A stretch of 64,000 nt of DNA from Boesenbergia rotunda. Lineage: Eukaryota > Streptophyta > Magnoliopsida > Zingiberales > Zingiberaceae. The position numbers were made by a program, and so were the translations under genes. This document shows positions 1-8,879 of the stretch, piece by piece. The first letter of the stretch is position 1; each line of letters opens with the position of its first letter. The notes below the pieces were generated by a model that saw only the letters and a program-made list of their open reading frames with translations, searched no databases and was not told where the DNA came from. The DNA lies in the NCBI GenBank assembly GCA_024364735.1, contig JAGFNQ010005241.1:415786-479785 (forward strand), read 5' to 3'.

Positions 1-180
1 GAAACTTGGCTCTAATATTTTTTTAAAACATAAATTAGTTGATTTTAAACATAAATTAGTTGACTAAGCCTTTGTAGCTCTGTATTAGACACCAAATTCT
101 TATATGGAATTGGCTTATAGCCCAACTAAGGTCTAATAGCCAACTCATTTAATAATGATATATTCAAAATTTTAATATGT

Positions 181-252
181 ATCAGAGTGGCACATCGGAA
201 GCGTGATGGGCCCATAACCCATAGGTCCCAAGATCGAAACTTGGCTTTGATA
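181..252 (+). pseudogene. Initiator tRNA-Met (CAT) pseudogene
   Basis: A 72-nt sequence matching the plant tRNA-iMet layout: acceptor arm starting ATCAGAG and closing CTTTGAT, anticodon loop CCCATAA with CAT anticodon, and T loop ATCGAAA. The anticodon stem (ATGGG/CCCAT) and T stem (CCAAG/CTTGG) are fully paired. Relative to the usual plant gene, each carries one G-C pair changed to A-T on both sides. The D stem has one mismatch. The internal B box reads AGATCGAAACT rather than GGTTCGANNCC, and the A box has one off-consensus base, so Pol III transcription is doubtful. Its setting in a repeat array and two worse copies nearby support a pseudogene. Confidence 0.75.
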
Positions 253-289
253 ATATTTTTTTTAAAAATAGTTGAATAAGCCTTTTATG

Positions 290-368
290 CTGGCAAAAGG
301 CGATTCGCTCGCTCCCAGCGCCCCGCCAACCCGTCCTAGGGCCAATACGGAGGAGGTAGTGCGTAGGG
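290..368. other. GC-rich ~80-bp island in AT-rich repeat body
   Basis: A run rich in CGCTCGCTCCCAGCGCC-type sequence sits inside an otherwise AT-rich unit and is absent from the equivalent position in the other units. It looks like a small insertion or captured fragment. No terminal repeats or target duplication could be seen and its source is unknown. Confidence 0.35.
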
Positions 369-773
369 CTTGATTAAGCCTTTGTGGCTCTAGATTAGGC
401 TCTAAACATTAGTCCAATAACATATGGACAAATAACAAAATATAAAAAAAAATAATTAATCAGGTTGGCAACATCTAATTTGGGATGACAAAAAGTAAAA
501 TATAAATTGTAAGATATGAGTGATTATTATTTTTGATATTAATTAAGATATTTAAATGTGAATTTTAACTTATCACATAAAACTGTATTCGATATTTTGA
601 TGTATATCCGTTCAGCATTTTTATGTCAACGATCCATTAAAAATTTTTATCTATTAATTCGTTGAAACTGAAATTCGATCAGCTCCAAATATTGATACGG
701 AATCAACCCACGGCCCAACTAAGGCTCAATAATTTACTCATCTAATAATACTATATTCAATATTTTAAAGTGT

Positions 774-862
774 ATGAGAGTAGCAGCTGAAGAATGGCAG
801 ACCCATAATTCATCGGCCCCTACCATAATTCATAGGTCCCTACATCAAAATGGGCTTTGATA
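774..862 (+). pseudogene. Second, degraded tRNA-iMet copy with internal duplication
   Basis: Begins ATGAGAGTAGCAGC and ends GGGCTTTGATA, matching the first copy at both ends. The centre has a ~20-bp internal duplication of the anticodon region ('cataattcat' twice), lengthening it from 72 to 89 nt. The T loop is also damaged. It lies in the same position of the repeat unit as the 181-252 copy. Confidence 0.6.
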
Positions 863-1228
863 ATTTTTTTTAAAAATAATAAAGTTGATTAAACATTTAT
901 GACTTTGGATTAAATTTCAAATTTTGATACGAAATCAGCTCATGACCAACTATGGCTCAATAATTTTATGGACAAAAAAATAAAATATAAATTCTAAAAT
1001 ATGTGTAAAAATAATAATAATTATTTTGATATTAATTAAGATTGATAAAACACTTAATATTTAAATGTGAATTTTAACCCATTGAGTAATACTATATTCA
1101 ATATTTTGATATGTATTAGTACAGCATGTTTAGATTAATATTTTATTATAATCAAAAGGGGTATATCAGGGCCAAGCTCCCGGGTAGCGAATAATTCTAT
1201 AACTCTTTGTCCTCGGGTGAGATCTCTT

Positions 1229-2435
1229 CTAAACTCGGTCGATGCTCATGAAACCCAGGTCAGCATCTGGAGGCAAAAGTTGGGTCTTCCTCAGCTGGTC
1301 GATGGCCTTGTGGAAGTCTTGCTTCAAGCGCTTCATTACCTGGCTGACAATGATATCGCCGAATTTATCCGACTCCAGGAACTTAACATTCAGGTCTGCC
1401 TCGGCCTCTTTAATACGGGAAGCCTCAGCAGCCCAAAAGTTACACAGTTCGGCCTCAGCTGCCTCCTTGGCACGCTTTAGTTGCTCCATCTCAGTAGACA
1501 TTTTGTCTTGGTCCGCCAGAGCCTCCTTGAGCCTATCCGAGGTGACCCATACTTCTGACCGTGCCTGGGCCAGGTCTTCCTCGAAGTTAGACAAGCGATC
1601 AGCCGCCATCATGAGGTCGGACTCCTTCTGAGCGAGCTGGTGCGCTTGGTTTTTGACACGTTCATTCAATCTCCCGGTTGAAGCCTCCAGAAGTCGGATA
1701 TCCCTCAATAACTTCTTCAACTGGTTGATGGCACCATTGAAGCCCTGTTTGAGGATCTTCAATGTCTGCCCAGCCAAAATATCGTCGTACTCATCAGACT
1801 GCAGGAACTTAGCCTTTGAACTCCGCCTTGGCCTTGGACAGTTGGACTGCATGGTCAATCTTCTGCTTCTGTAGCTCAGCCTCAACCTCCTCCTTGGCGG
1901 ACTTCAGCTCCACCACCTCCCAGGACAGGCGATCTTGAGCCCCCAATATTTCTTAGAGCTTCTGGGCAACGGCAGAAGCCTGGTCCTAGGCTCGAGTGAT
2001 TTTGTTCTAGAGGGCGGAGGCATAAGAGGCTGATAGCTCTAGGTCATATTCCTTTAGAGTCAGCAGGCGCTCCCGCTCTTCATTCCGATCCTCCAGAGCT
2101 TTCATTGATGATTCCAGGAGCCGGACGTGATCAGACAACTCCTTCGTCTGAGTCTGGAGCTGCTCCCACTCCTGGGACATCTTCTGCAAGTCCTCAGCGA
2201 GAGCTTGGTTCTTCTCGAACCCGAGACATTCCTGGAGCAGGTAACCATGTAAGGTCTCCTCAGAGGTCAGCAAAGTACTGAGACAATGCTTGACCTTCAC
2301 CCTCAGGGCCCGGCTGACCTCTAATTTTAGGAGGCCTGCCTCGCGGGCACTTTCAGCCTCCGCCTCTACTGCCGCCATTCGCTGGAGAAGGTCCTCAGTG
2401 ACTCCTCCAGAGCACAACAGGCGGCTCATAGCCAC
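1229..2435 (-). pseudogene. Antisense ORF of Tat element, C-terminal coiled coil
   Basis: Two open minus-strand segments (2435-2007 and 1885-1229) in different frames together encode a long heptad-rich coiled coil. It has many Leu/Glu/Lys/Ala heptads, such as EQLQTQTKELSDHVRLLE and LSNFEEDLAQARSEV. Two blocks of the form 'FLxSDxxxDI' recur (FLQSDEYDDI and FLESDKFGDI), each followed by a Leu/Lys-rich helix, so the C-terminus holds an internal duplication of about 130 residues. The segments lie in line with the upstream domain and are read here as the tail of the same broken gene. Confidence 0.5.
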
Positions 2436-2701
2436 ACAATTGGAGGTGACCTACGATGCGGAACAAGGACTGTCAGAGCAAAATAACAAAATGAAGAGGA
2501 AGAGCTCAAGCACAATTACCGTCAGTAGGGACTGGTGTAGCATGCCCAGATATCAGGCTGATCCAGCTAACTGCCCCAACTAAATAGGAGGAGAGAGAAT
2601 TTCCTCAGTAGGGCGTCTTGACTGGCTGGGGGCGTCTCTCGGGTCGGGGACGTCCTCCTCCAAGCTAGACTCTATCTACAGACCATTAGAGGGGGTACCC
2701 T

Positions 2702-3325
2702 TTATTTGAATGGATTGGGAGCCCTTTGTCTCCGTTCTCTTCGCGCAGGGACCTTCCGGCGAGAGCTGGGCACGCCGAGTGATACCTCCTTGTCGTGTTG
2801 AGCAGTGGGAGGGTCGGTCGGAGTGACCAAGTTGCGGGCAATAGGAACGGTGGCCGCCACAGCGGGAGAAGAAAGTTCTTCCCGAACTCTCTTGGACAAG
2901 GGCACCGTATCCTCTTCATCAATGGAGGGCGGAAGCTCTGAGGCTGGGCCCCTCTTCAACCTCTTCAGGGAGCGAGGCTTCTGGAGCAACCGCTTCCGCC
3001 GTCTCTTCTCGGTAACCTGGGTCTCTGGTTGCTGGGTAGGGGGAGGGGGCACAACCTCTGCCTCTGCTGCCTTGAGGGGAGATGAAGGAGAACCCCCTTC
3101 AGGGACGGTAGGCAGTTCTGCTGATCCGAGATCCTGGGGAGCCTCCGAGGTTTCCTGGTCTTCTGAGGGTGCAGCCACTTCCTCGCAACCCTCATTCGAA
3201 ATACCCATAGGAGTGGAAGAAGTGGAAGTAGGAACCAGCGCTTTCTCGTTGGCCTGTTCCCACTTCAGGAGCCGGTTCATAGCTTGAGAAATCATAACGT
3301 CATCTGCATAGAGACAAAAGGGCAT
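2702..3325 (-). pseudogene. Antisense ORF of Tat element, middle low-complexity part
   Basis: Open for 207 codons. It begins near 'DDVMISQAMNRLLKWEQ', then becomes Pro/Ser/Glu-rich with a basic stretch (KRRRKRLLQKPRSLKRLKRG) that could be a nuclear localisation signal. It continues the product of the 3348-4234 segment after a frame change. The acidic and basic low-complexity linker between a folded N-terminal domain and a C-terminal coiled coil is typical of this class of accessory ORF. No catalytic motif is visible. Confidence 0.5.
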
Positions 3326-3347
3326 CAGTTAGAATTAATAAGGAAAC

Positions 3348-4234
3348 TTACAAAGCGAAGGGTAACTTATGAAGACTGGAGCTAAGACTCATGACTTTCG
3401 GGCTAAACTTGGCCCGATAAAGGAGCTCCTCGCATTGCACCAACTGGAGGCCGTGAAACTCCATCCCTACTAGGATACCCCTGGCCCTCTGGTACCTCGC
3501 GTCCTGCTGGAAGTCGCCGAGGTCTGGGATAGGCTGCAGTCTCTCCATCCAGTTGATAGGACTAAAGGGACGCTCAGGGAGTTGGATATAGAAGAACCGT
3601 TTCTTCCATCCCTTGTGGGAGAAAGGAAGGCCCCCCAAGAACCTATGATTGGCGCGGGCAGTAAAGCCAAATACCCCTCGGAAGCCAACCGGAACAAAGG
3701 AAAAATGAAAAAATTAGGGGGTCAGAGGGATGTCAAAAAGTCTGAAGAGGGCAAACGCCCCGCCCATCTGGGCAAAGGCGTTTGGAGCCATTTGGTGGAG
3801 AGGGATACTAAAGTATTGAGTGACATTCATAAAAAAGGGGATAGGAAAACGAAGCCCTAATTCTACCTACCCTAAGAAGAAAGTGAAAAAACCCACAAGA
3901 GTCTCTACGGGTGATTGGCCTAAAGCCGGAACTCTCATCTCCCAGCCCTCCGGGATCCCATATCTCTGACAGGCGACTTAGAGGGATTCTAACCTAACCC
4001 TAGAGGAGATGGTATCATACCACTCCGGATGATAGGTTGGCTCTCCCAAGAAACTTTCGTCGTCGCTTCGGATCTTCTTTTTCTTCTCTGTTGGACCCAT
4101 AGGAACTGAAGAAAGCGGAAAACAGAAGAAGACTTACACTCAGAGACGACACGCAGCAGCGAGGCAAGCGGCAGGGGAGCAAGACGTTTGAAAACAGATA
4201 GGGCAAGGAGGCAGAAGGGTGTCGTTGCACCCAC
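3348..4234 (-). pseudogene. Antisense ORF of Tat element, N-terminal 'putative gypsy type transposon' domain
   Basis: Read on the minus strand, an open segment from about 4234 is followed by a stop-ridden stretch. A conserved domain then begins at an ATG at 3830. It contains APNAFAQMGGAF, the hallmark GWKKRFFYIQLP motif, and a region ending near 3350. This arrangement (N-x-W/F block, then W-K-x-R-F-F) matches the domain annotated in plants as 'putative gypsy type transposon' (PF04195-like, recalled family, not searched). One TAA interrupts the domain, after DIPLTP, and there are several stops upstream. Function is unknown in the family; here it is certainly broken. A GT-AG interval of 48 nt follows (3351-3304) with a good branch-point-like CTAAC, but it does not keep frame. 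Confidence 0.6.
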
Positions 4235-4670
4235 TTTTATAGGGAGAAGTCACCCACCTATGATCAACGAGAGGGCAGCACGGTAGCAGCGCTGATTAGA
4301 CGTCCCGATGGGCCACCCTCCTTTACAGTCGTCGCTTCGTATGACCCACAGTGCGTATCAGCGGGAGATCGCTGCCTAAGGAAGGATGGGGCACGTGGTG
4401 AGGCCACATTCGCCATACGTCCTTGTCGTCATTAAGAAACCCCATGCGCCCAAAGAAGGCCTTGGGCCAACCGTCAGGGCGTTGCCTCGAAATTCATGGA
4501 AATGTGGGACGCATTCAAAGAACTGCCCGGGGTCCAAGGATGCATGATCTAATTCCTCGGACCTGGAAGGCTACCAATGAAGTGGTAAAAGATATAGGGG
4601 CCACCAGGATATAGTTTCTTCATCACCACACTAGTGTAATCAGTCAGAGATACTTCCTTCGATCAGACTT

Positions 4671-4682
4671 AAAGGGGGGACT
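4671..4682 (+). promoter_or_regulatory. Polypurine tract of the Tat element
   Basis: AAAGGGGGGACT directly precedes the TG that opens the LTR at 4683. This is the expected plus-strand priming site and fixes the element's orientation as plus. Confidence 0.75.
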
Positions 4683-5399
4683 TGTGATGAGGTTGAATAC
4701 CCTGTGGCTGGCACGTGGGCTAAAGAAGCTGTGTGGCAAGAGACAGCGAGTCCAGACAACTCTCTTTCCAAAGCTCCCGAGACCCTCTCGGGAAGGGGAT
4801 CCCCCAGGACCCCCCCCCTCCCCCCACAGGTAGACATACCCCGAAGTTCAAATAAGAGGACGCACTCTCGAGATCCCCTTGGGAAGCCAGGTCCCCGAGA
4901 CCACCTCAGGAAGGCAAATGCCCGGGACCCCCTGAGCTAGAAGACCCCAAGATCACCTGGGGAAGCGGAGCCCAAGAAGCATTCGGCCTTAAAGAACGGC
5001 CCCCCTTTCTTCGGATCTACGAATAACCATCACTCATTGTCACGAAGTCATCATGACACATAATTATCGTAACGGGCCAAACTTAATGACGGCGTGGACC
5101 GTTGCAAAGGTGATCTTTTAACAAATAATTGAGGAGACGTGGCAATGATCGTGGAGACTCGTGAGATAGCCGGCGCAGGTATAAAAGATACTCCAACCCC
5201 TCCGGTAAAGGGGTTACGCTCACCCTACTTCACGCCTATCTCCTTTCTTGTCTTCCCTTTATCTCCTAGATCGAGGCACTGACTTGATCGTTGGAGTGGG
5301 CTCCGTAGGACAACCTCCGACGTGTTCCCCTAACGTTCGTGTTAATCTCGCAGGCTGTAAAGTTCCTCCTCTAACGTCAGCGTCCGCGTGGGCTGAACA
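4683..5399 (+). repeat. Tat 3' LTR
   Basis: Opens with TGTGATGAGG after the polypurine tract. U3 contains degenerate GC-rich repeats of the form 'ccgagacc-ctcgggaagg' between about 4777 and 4975. A TATA box lies at 5180. Downstream is a characteristic U5-like block (CTTGATCGTTGGAGTGGGCT, GACGTCAGCGTCCGCGTGG). The end is placed at the AACA of 5396-5399, but no target duplication was found to confirm it. Confidence 0.6.
5180..5187 (+). promoter_or_regulatory. TATA box of Tat LTR
   Basis: TATAAAAG lies in the LTR about 90 bp upstream of the transition to the U5-like block, in a GC-rich context. Confidence 0.5.
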
Positions 5400-6155
5400 T
5401 AGAATGATGACGTATAAATTTTCTTCTCATGGCATGGTTGACTGCCTTTGTGAGGAATAATATGGGTCAAAGGGCTCATCGGGAGTTATCCTGGCGAAAC
5501 CCCTTCGATGCCGAAGGTGTCATCGGAGGTGTAGCTATGTATGTAGAGGGAGTGCGACTGCCTCTCCTAAAATTTGGGGGTGAAATTCATATATTGAAAA
5601 AAATTAAATGCCTAATTATAAATATTAAAACCTTTTGAATTTTTTCACAAAAAGTCTAATTAAAAACATATCTTGGTGTTTTCACTCTCCTGTGTATTTT
5701 CCCTCTTCTCCCGTTTTATTTTTCTTCTATCACGTATTTTTTTCCTATTTCGTTGTGTTTTCTTCCTCCTTTAATCTCTTTCTTATTTTTTTCCTAACCC
5801 TAATTTTATCCTCAAAATCCTTTGTCGTACGTCGCTACTGTAGTCATCCACATTGTTGTTGCAGCACGCCATTGCTGTCAGTACCGCCATCTTCGCTTCG
5901 TCGACGCTCCATAATAGACATATTTTGATTGAGGTTAAATTTTCATGCTTGATCTATTTTGATTACAGATTTAAGTGTTGAAAAAATATATAGTATTAAT
6001 TTCTTTTATATTCATGTTTTTATTTACTAGTTATTTGTTTGCTATTCATTTTATTTGTTATTTATTTTTGAATTATTAGAAAAAGCTAATCATTACATTA
6101 GGTGATTATATATGTTCCTAAAATATTGTGCCAATGATAAATTAAGTGAAACAAA
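5400..6155 (+). repeat. ~760-bp direct repeat, copy 1
   Basis: Begins TAGAATGATGACGTATA and ends near GATAAATTAAGTG. It is collinear with 8097-8868, at roughly 80-85 % similarity by eye. Shared blocks include TTCTTCTCATG, GTAGCTATGTATG, a T-rich pyrimidine tract, CTAATTTTATCCTCAAAATCC and ATATAGTATTAATTT. Short ORFs in it are not conserved between copies, so it is read as noncoding. No terminal repeats were seen. Nature unknown: possibly the end of a DNA transposon or a segmental duplication. Confidence 0.65.
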
Positions 6156-6269
6156 TTATTGGCCAACCTTGGACACTTACTCTTGTAGTATTCTCTTTCT
6201 CTACACTCAAAATAATTTATATGATCTTTATTTTTACAAATTTAAATTTCTACACTTTTGCTTATAGAG

Positions 6270-6854
6270 GTGACACTTGACTCTTCTTCATTGATCTTGG
6301 ATGATGATGATGATACTTTTTCTTTTTCCGATATCAATGACAAATTTTACTCCCCCTCAATGCTTAAAGTGAAAGCTTCTTGAATTTCATGCTCAAATGT
6401 TGAGCATCTCTCAACTTCTGAATTTTCTACGTCTGATGAATCTACTATTTTTTGATTTGTCTTGTCTTGTCTCAGCGAAGTGGAGTGATCTTCATGGAGC
6501 TCGATCAATTTGCTCCATAGCTCCTTGGCATCTTTATAATCTACAATTTGGCCCAAAATGGTGCTTGGCAATAGATTGACCAACAATTTGGTCACTTTGT
6601 TGTTGACCTTGCATCTCTTAATTTGCTCCTTATTCCATTTACTTTTTTTTGAGGAGCTTTCCTTTTTTGTTTGTTGGAACTTCAAAACCCTCCATTAGAA
6701 CAAACCATTGCTCTATACCCATCATGAAGGAATTTTCGATCTTTGTCTTCCAAAGATGAAAATTTGATTTGTCGAACGGTCGAGGTGCCCGGATGTTGTA
6801 CCTGAACTCCATTCTTGAAGTTGAAACATTTTGATGATGACTTCTTGCATTCAA
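6270..6854 (-). pseudogene. Copia gag (UBN2-type) fragment
   Basis: Two overlapping frames (6854-6639 and 6685-6347) encode a copia-type capsid domain. Visible motifs are FDKSNFHLWKTKIENSF, the plant gag 'pf-f-f-W-k-kM' entry, and DAKELWSKLIELHE, the 'a-elW-kL-e-yeg' block. An acidic, Ser-rich tail continues to about 6270 in another frame. A frameshift lies near 6640-6685, where the Lys-rich 'KKGKLLKKK' is. No zinc knuckle is left. The gene follows the primer-binding site at normal spacing, so it is the 5' end of gag. Confidence 0.6.
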
Positions 6855-6921
6855 GCTTCTACTTCTTCATCTTCCTCTAGCTCTTGCTCTCTTGGCGATG
6901 AGTCTAAAGAAGAGCGACCTC

Positions 6922-6933
6922 GCTCTGGTACCA
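6922..6933 (-). promoter_or_regulatory. tRNA-iMet primer-binding site
   Basis: On the minus strand it reads TGGTACCAGAGC, one base from the standard plant TGGTATCAGAGC complementary to the 3' end of initiator-Met tRNA. It lies 2 nt inside the LTR end. Confidence 0.7.
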
Positions 6934-7366
6934 CTTGTTAGAACACGTAGGCAAGCTAGAGGGGGTGATTAGCTCAAACTTTTGCTTGGTGAAGATTTGT
7001 CGCAGTGGAAACATGAGTAATACTAACACCTTAGTATTTACTTGGTATCCTCCTCCTTGAGCTAACCAATCCAAGGATCCGCTCTTTCTCACTCTCTTAT
7101 TCACTATGAAAAATCTCCTACTTGAGATGGAGTAATCTCTTACAAGCTCACAAGAAGAAATACAACTAAGAATAAGTAAATACAAAATAAATATTACTAG
7201 ATTTACAACAATGAGCCCTATTTCCTTTTCTTGCTTTCTTCTAGCTTGGAATCATCTCTCGACCCTTAGAAATGCAGCAACACTTTGCTTTAAGAACTCA
7301 CTTCAAATGGCGATGGAAGGAGAAGAAGAGTTGTGAAGTTCTACCGCTTCAAACCTGCGTGAAAAC

Positions 7367-8096
7367 TGTTGGGGATCGGTGCATACGACTAGAGGGGATG
7401 AATAGCCGATCACCCAATTGATTCACCGATTCTTCCTACACGTGTTAGCGTGCAACAAAATACAAAACAAACTAAAGCTAACACAGAGGAAGACAAACCA
7501 ATTTAACCTAATTCGGAGATAAAATTCCTACTCCACGGCTGTCCGTAAGCTGGACGATCCCGATCCATCGATAGATGACTCTCCGGAAAGCCTCCAGCTA
7601 GCTCGCGTCGCTCCTTATGGGTGGAGAAATTTCGCCACAAACTCCCGACAACACCTGACCACTTGGAGACTACTAATAAGCTTTACCCAAGCTTATTTCG
7701 TTAACCTTTGCCCAGCCAAACTGAGCTCTCTTAAATAGAGCTCACAACTGAAACAACCGTTACCAGTCGGCTAGTGTCAAGACTAGTCGACTGATCTTTC
7801 TGTGTCATATATCAGTAAACTGATTCAAGCATCAGTCGACTGCCCATACCCTAGATCTAGGGTTTCAACCCCGAGTACAGTCCTTCAGCACTCGTCCTCG
7901 CTCGACCAACCTAGACCTAGCCTTCTAGCCTTCTCCATCAGCCTTGCGTCCCTCGGATGCCTCCCTATCCTGAGAAATCGATATGTTATGGTATATGCTT
8001 TTGATGTGTAGAGTATTAGATATCACATATGGCATGCACACAACAAAGTGATCTTCGAAGTCGTATATGATGTTGTGGAAATCTACCAACACAACA
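7367..8096 (-). mobile_element. Solo LTR, SIRE-like family with paired palindromes
   Basis: On the plus strand it opens TGTTGGGGATCGG and closes CAACACAACA, giving TG...CA ends on either strand. Reading the minus strand: palindrome pairs at 7833/7813 and 7784/7764, a TATTTAAG TATA box at 7730-7737, a GAGGCTTTCCGGAGAGTC block, then the '...CACCCCCTCTAG' type end. This is the same plan as the LTRs at 17917, 24073, 30373 and 42680. Flanking 5-mers (AAAAC and TAGAA) do not match, so the insertion is either old or rearranged. Confidence 0.6.
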
Positions 8097-8868
8097 TAGA
8101 ACGATCACGTATAAGCTTTCTTCTCATGATGTGGTTGACTTTTTATCTCAGCGAGAAATAATACGGGTAGAGGGCTCACCGGGAGATGCCCTGGCGAAAC
8201 CCCTCCGATACTTAAGTTGTCATGGGGGCGTAGCTATGTATGCAGATGGAGTGCGAACGCCCCTCCTGAAATTTGGTAGGGGGGGCCGGATTCTTATATT
8301 GAAAAAAATTAAATGCCAAATTACAAAGTTTAAAACCTTTTGGTTTTTTCACAAAAAAAATCTAATTAAAAATTTGTCTTGGTTTTTTTCTCTCTCCCAT
8401 TATTTTCCCTCTTCTCTCGTTTTATTTTTCGTCTCTCACGTATTTTCTTTTTCCTATTTCATCGTGTTTTCTTCTTCCTCCTTTACTCCCCTTCTTATTT
8501 TTTCCTAACTCTAATTTTATCCTCAAAATCCTCTGTCGCACATCGCTACTATTGTCATTTACATTGTTGTTGCAGCACGCTATTGCTTTTAACACCATTG
8601 TCGTCGCTTAGTTGATACTCCACAATAAATACCTTTTGATTGAGGTAAAATTTTCTTACTTGATCTATTTTGATTACGGATTTAAGAGATAAAAAAAAAT
8701 ATAGTATTAATTTTTATATATTCATGTTTTTGTTTGCTAGTTATTTGCTTGGTATTCATTTTGTTTGTTTTGTATTTTTGAATTATTACAAAAAGATAAT
8801 TTTTAGGTTAGGTGATTATGTTTCTAAAATTCATACTAATGATAAATTAAGTAAATAACAATATTGAA
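8097..8868 (+). repeat. ~760-bp direct repeat, copy 2
   Basis: Begins TAGAACGATCACGTATA and ends near GATAAATTAAGTAAAT, collinear with 5400-6155. It starts directly after the AACA end of the solo LTR, and copy 1 likewise starts directly after the AACA end of a different LTR. The right end abuts the truncated Tat integrase. Confidence 0.65.
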
Positions 8869-8879
8869 ATAAAATCTAC

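Larger units (their letters stand above)
1..1145 (+). repeat. Tandem array of tRNA-iMet-headed AT-rich repeats
   Basis: AT-rich DNA built from repeated units. Each unit has a head resembling plant initiator-Met tRNA and a body of roughly 270-350 bp that ends in a block like 'attcaatattttgat(a)tgtat' directly before the next head. Heads are seen at 1-17 (3' end only, cut by the window edge), 181-252, 774-862, and very degraded starts near 606 and 1127. Shared body blocks include 'taatactatattcaat', 'gatattaattaaga' and 'ttaaatgtgaattttaac', which recur in order near 535-600 and 1025-1110. No ORF is credible. It could be a SINE family with an iMet head or a local satellite that captured a tRNA gene; head-to-tail order favours the latter. 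Confidence 0.6.
1155..5399 (+). mobile_element. 3' part of a Ty3/gypsy Tat-lineage retrotransposon
   Basis: The order, read on the plus strand, is an antisense extra ORF (1229-4234, minus strand), then a polypurine tract at 4671-4682, then a 3' LTR starting TGTGATGAGG at 4683. An additional ORF, often antisense, between pol and the 3' LTR is a known trait of plant Tat elements. No gag, protease, RT or integrase of this copy is present; the left end stops at the tRNA-headed repeats near 1150. The right end is set at 5399, where the sequence changes to a different repeat. The LTR may originally have been longer. Confidence 0.65.
6156..7366 (-). mobile_element. 5' piece of a minus-strand Ty1/copia element (SIRE-like)
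   Basis: Running right to left: part of an LTR (7366-6936) ending in the equivalent of ...TTCTAACA, a primer-binding site at 6922-6933, and a gag ORF from 6854. No protease, integrase or RT remains. The LTR is cut at 7366, where another minus-strand LTR begins. The left end meets direct-repeat copy 1 near 6155. Confidence 0.6.

Noticed and set aside
181..252. A functional tRNA-iMet gene
   Set aside because: The D stem has a mismatch, the B box is off consensus, and it sits in a decaying repeat array with two worse copies.
3304..3351. A 48-nt intron in the Tat antisense ORF
   Set aside because: It is shorter than most plant introns and joining across it does not keep the frame.
5635..5928. 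A Phe/Ser-rich ORF as a membrane protein
   Set aside because: Encoded by a T-rich tract in a repeat; not conserved in frame in the second copy.
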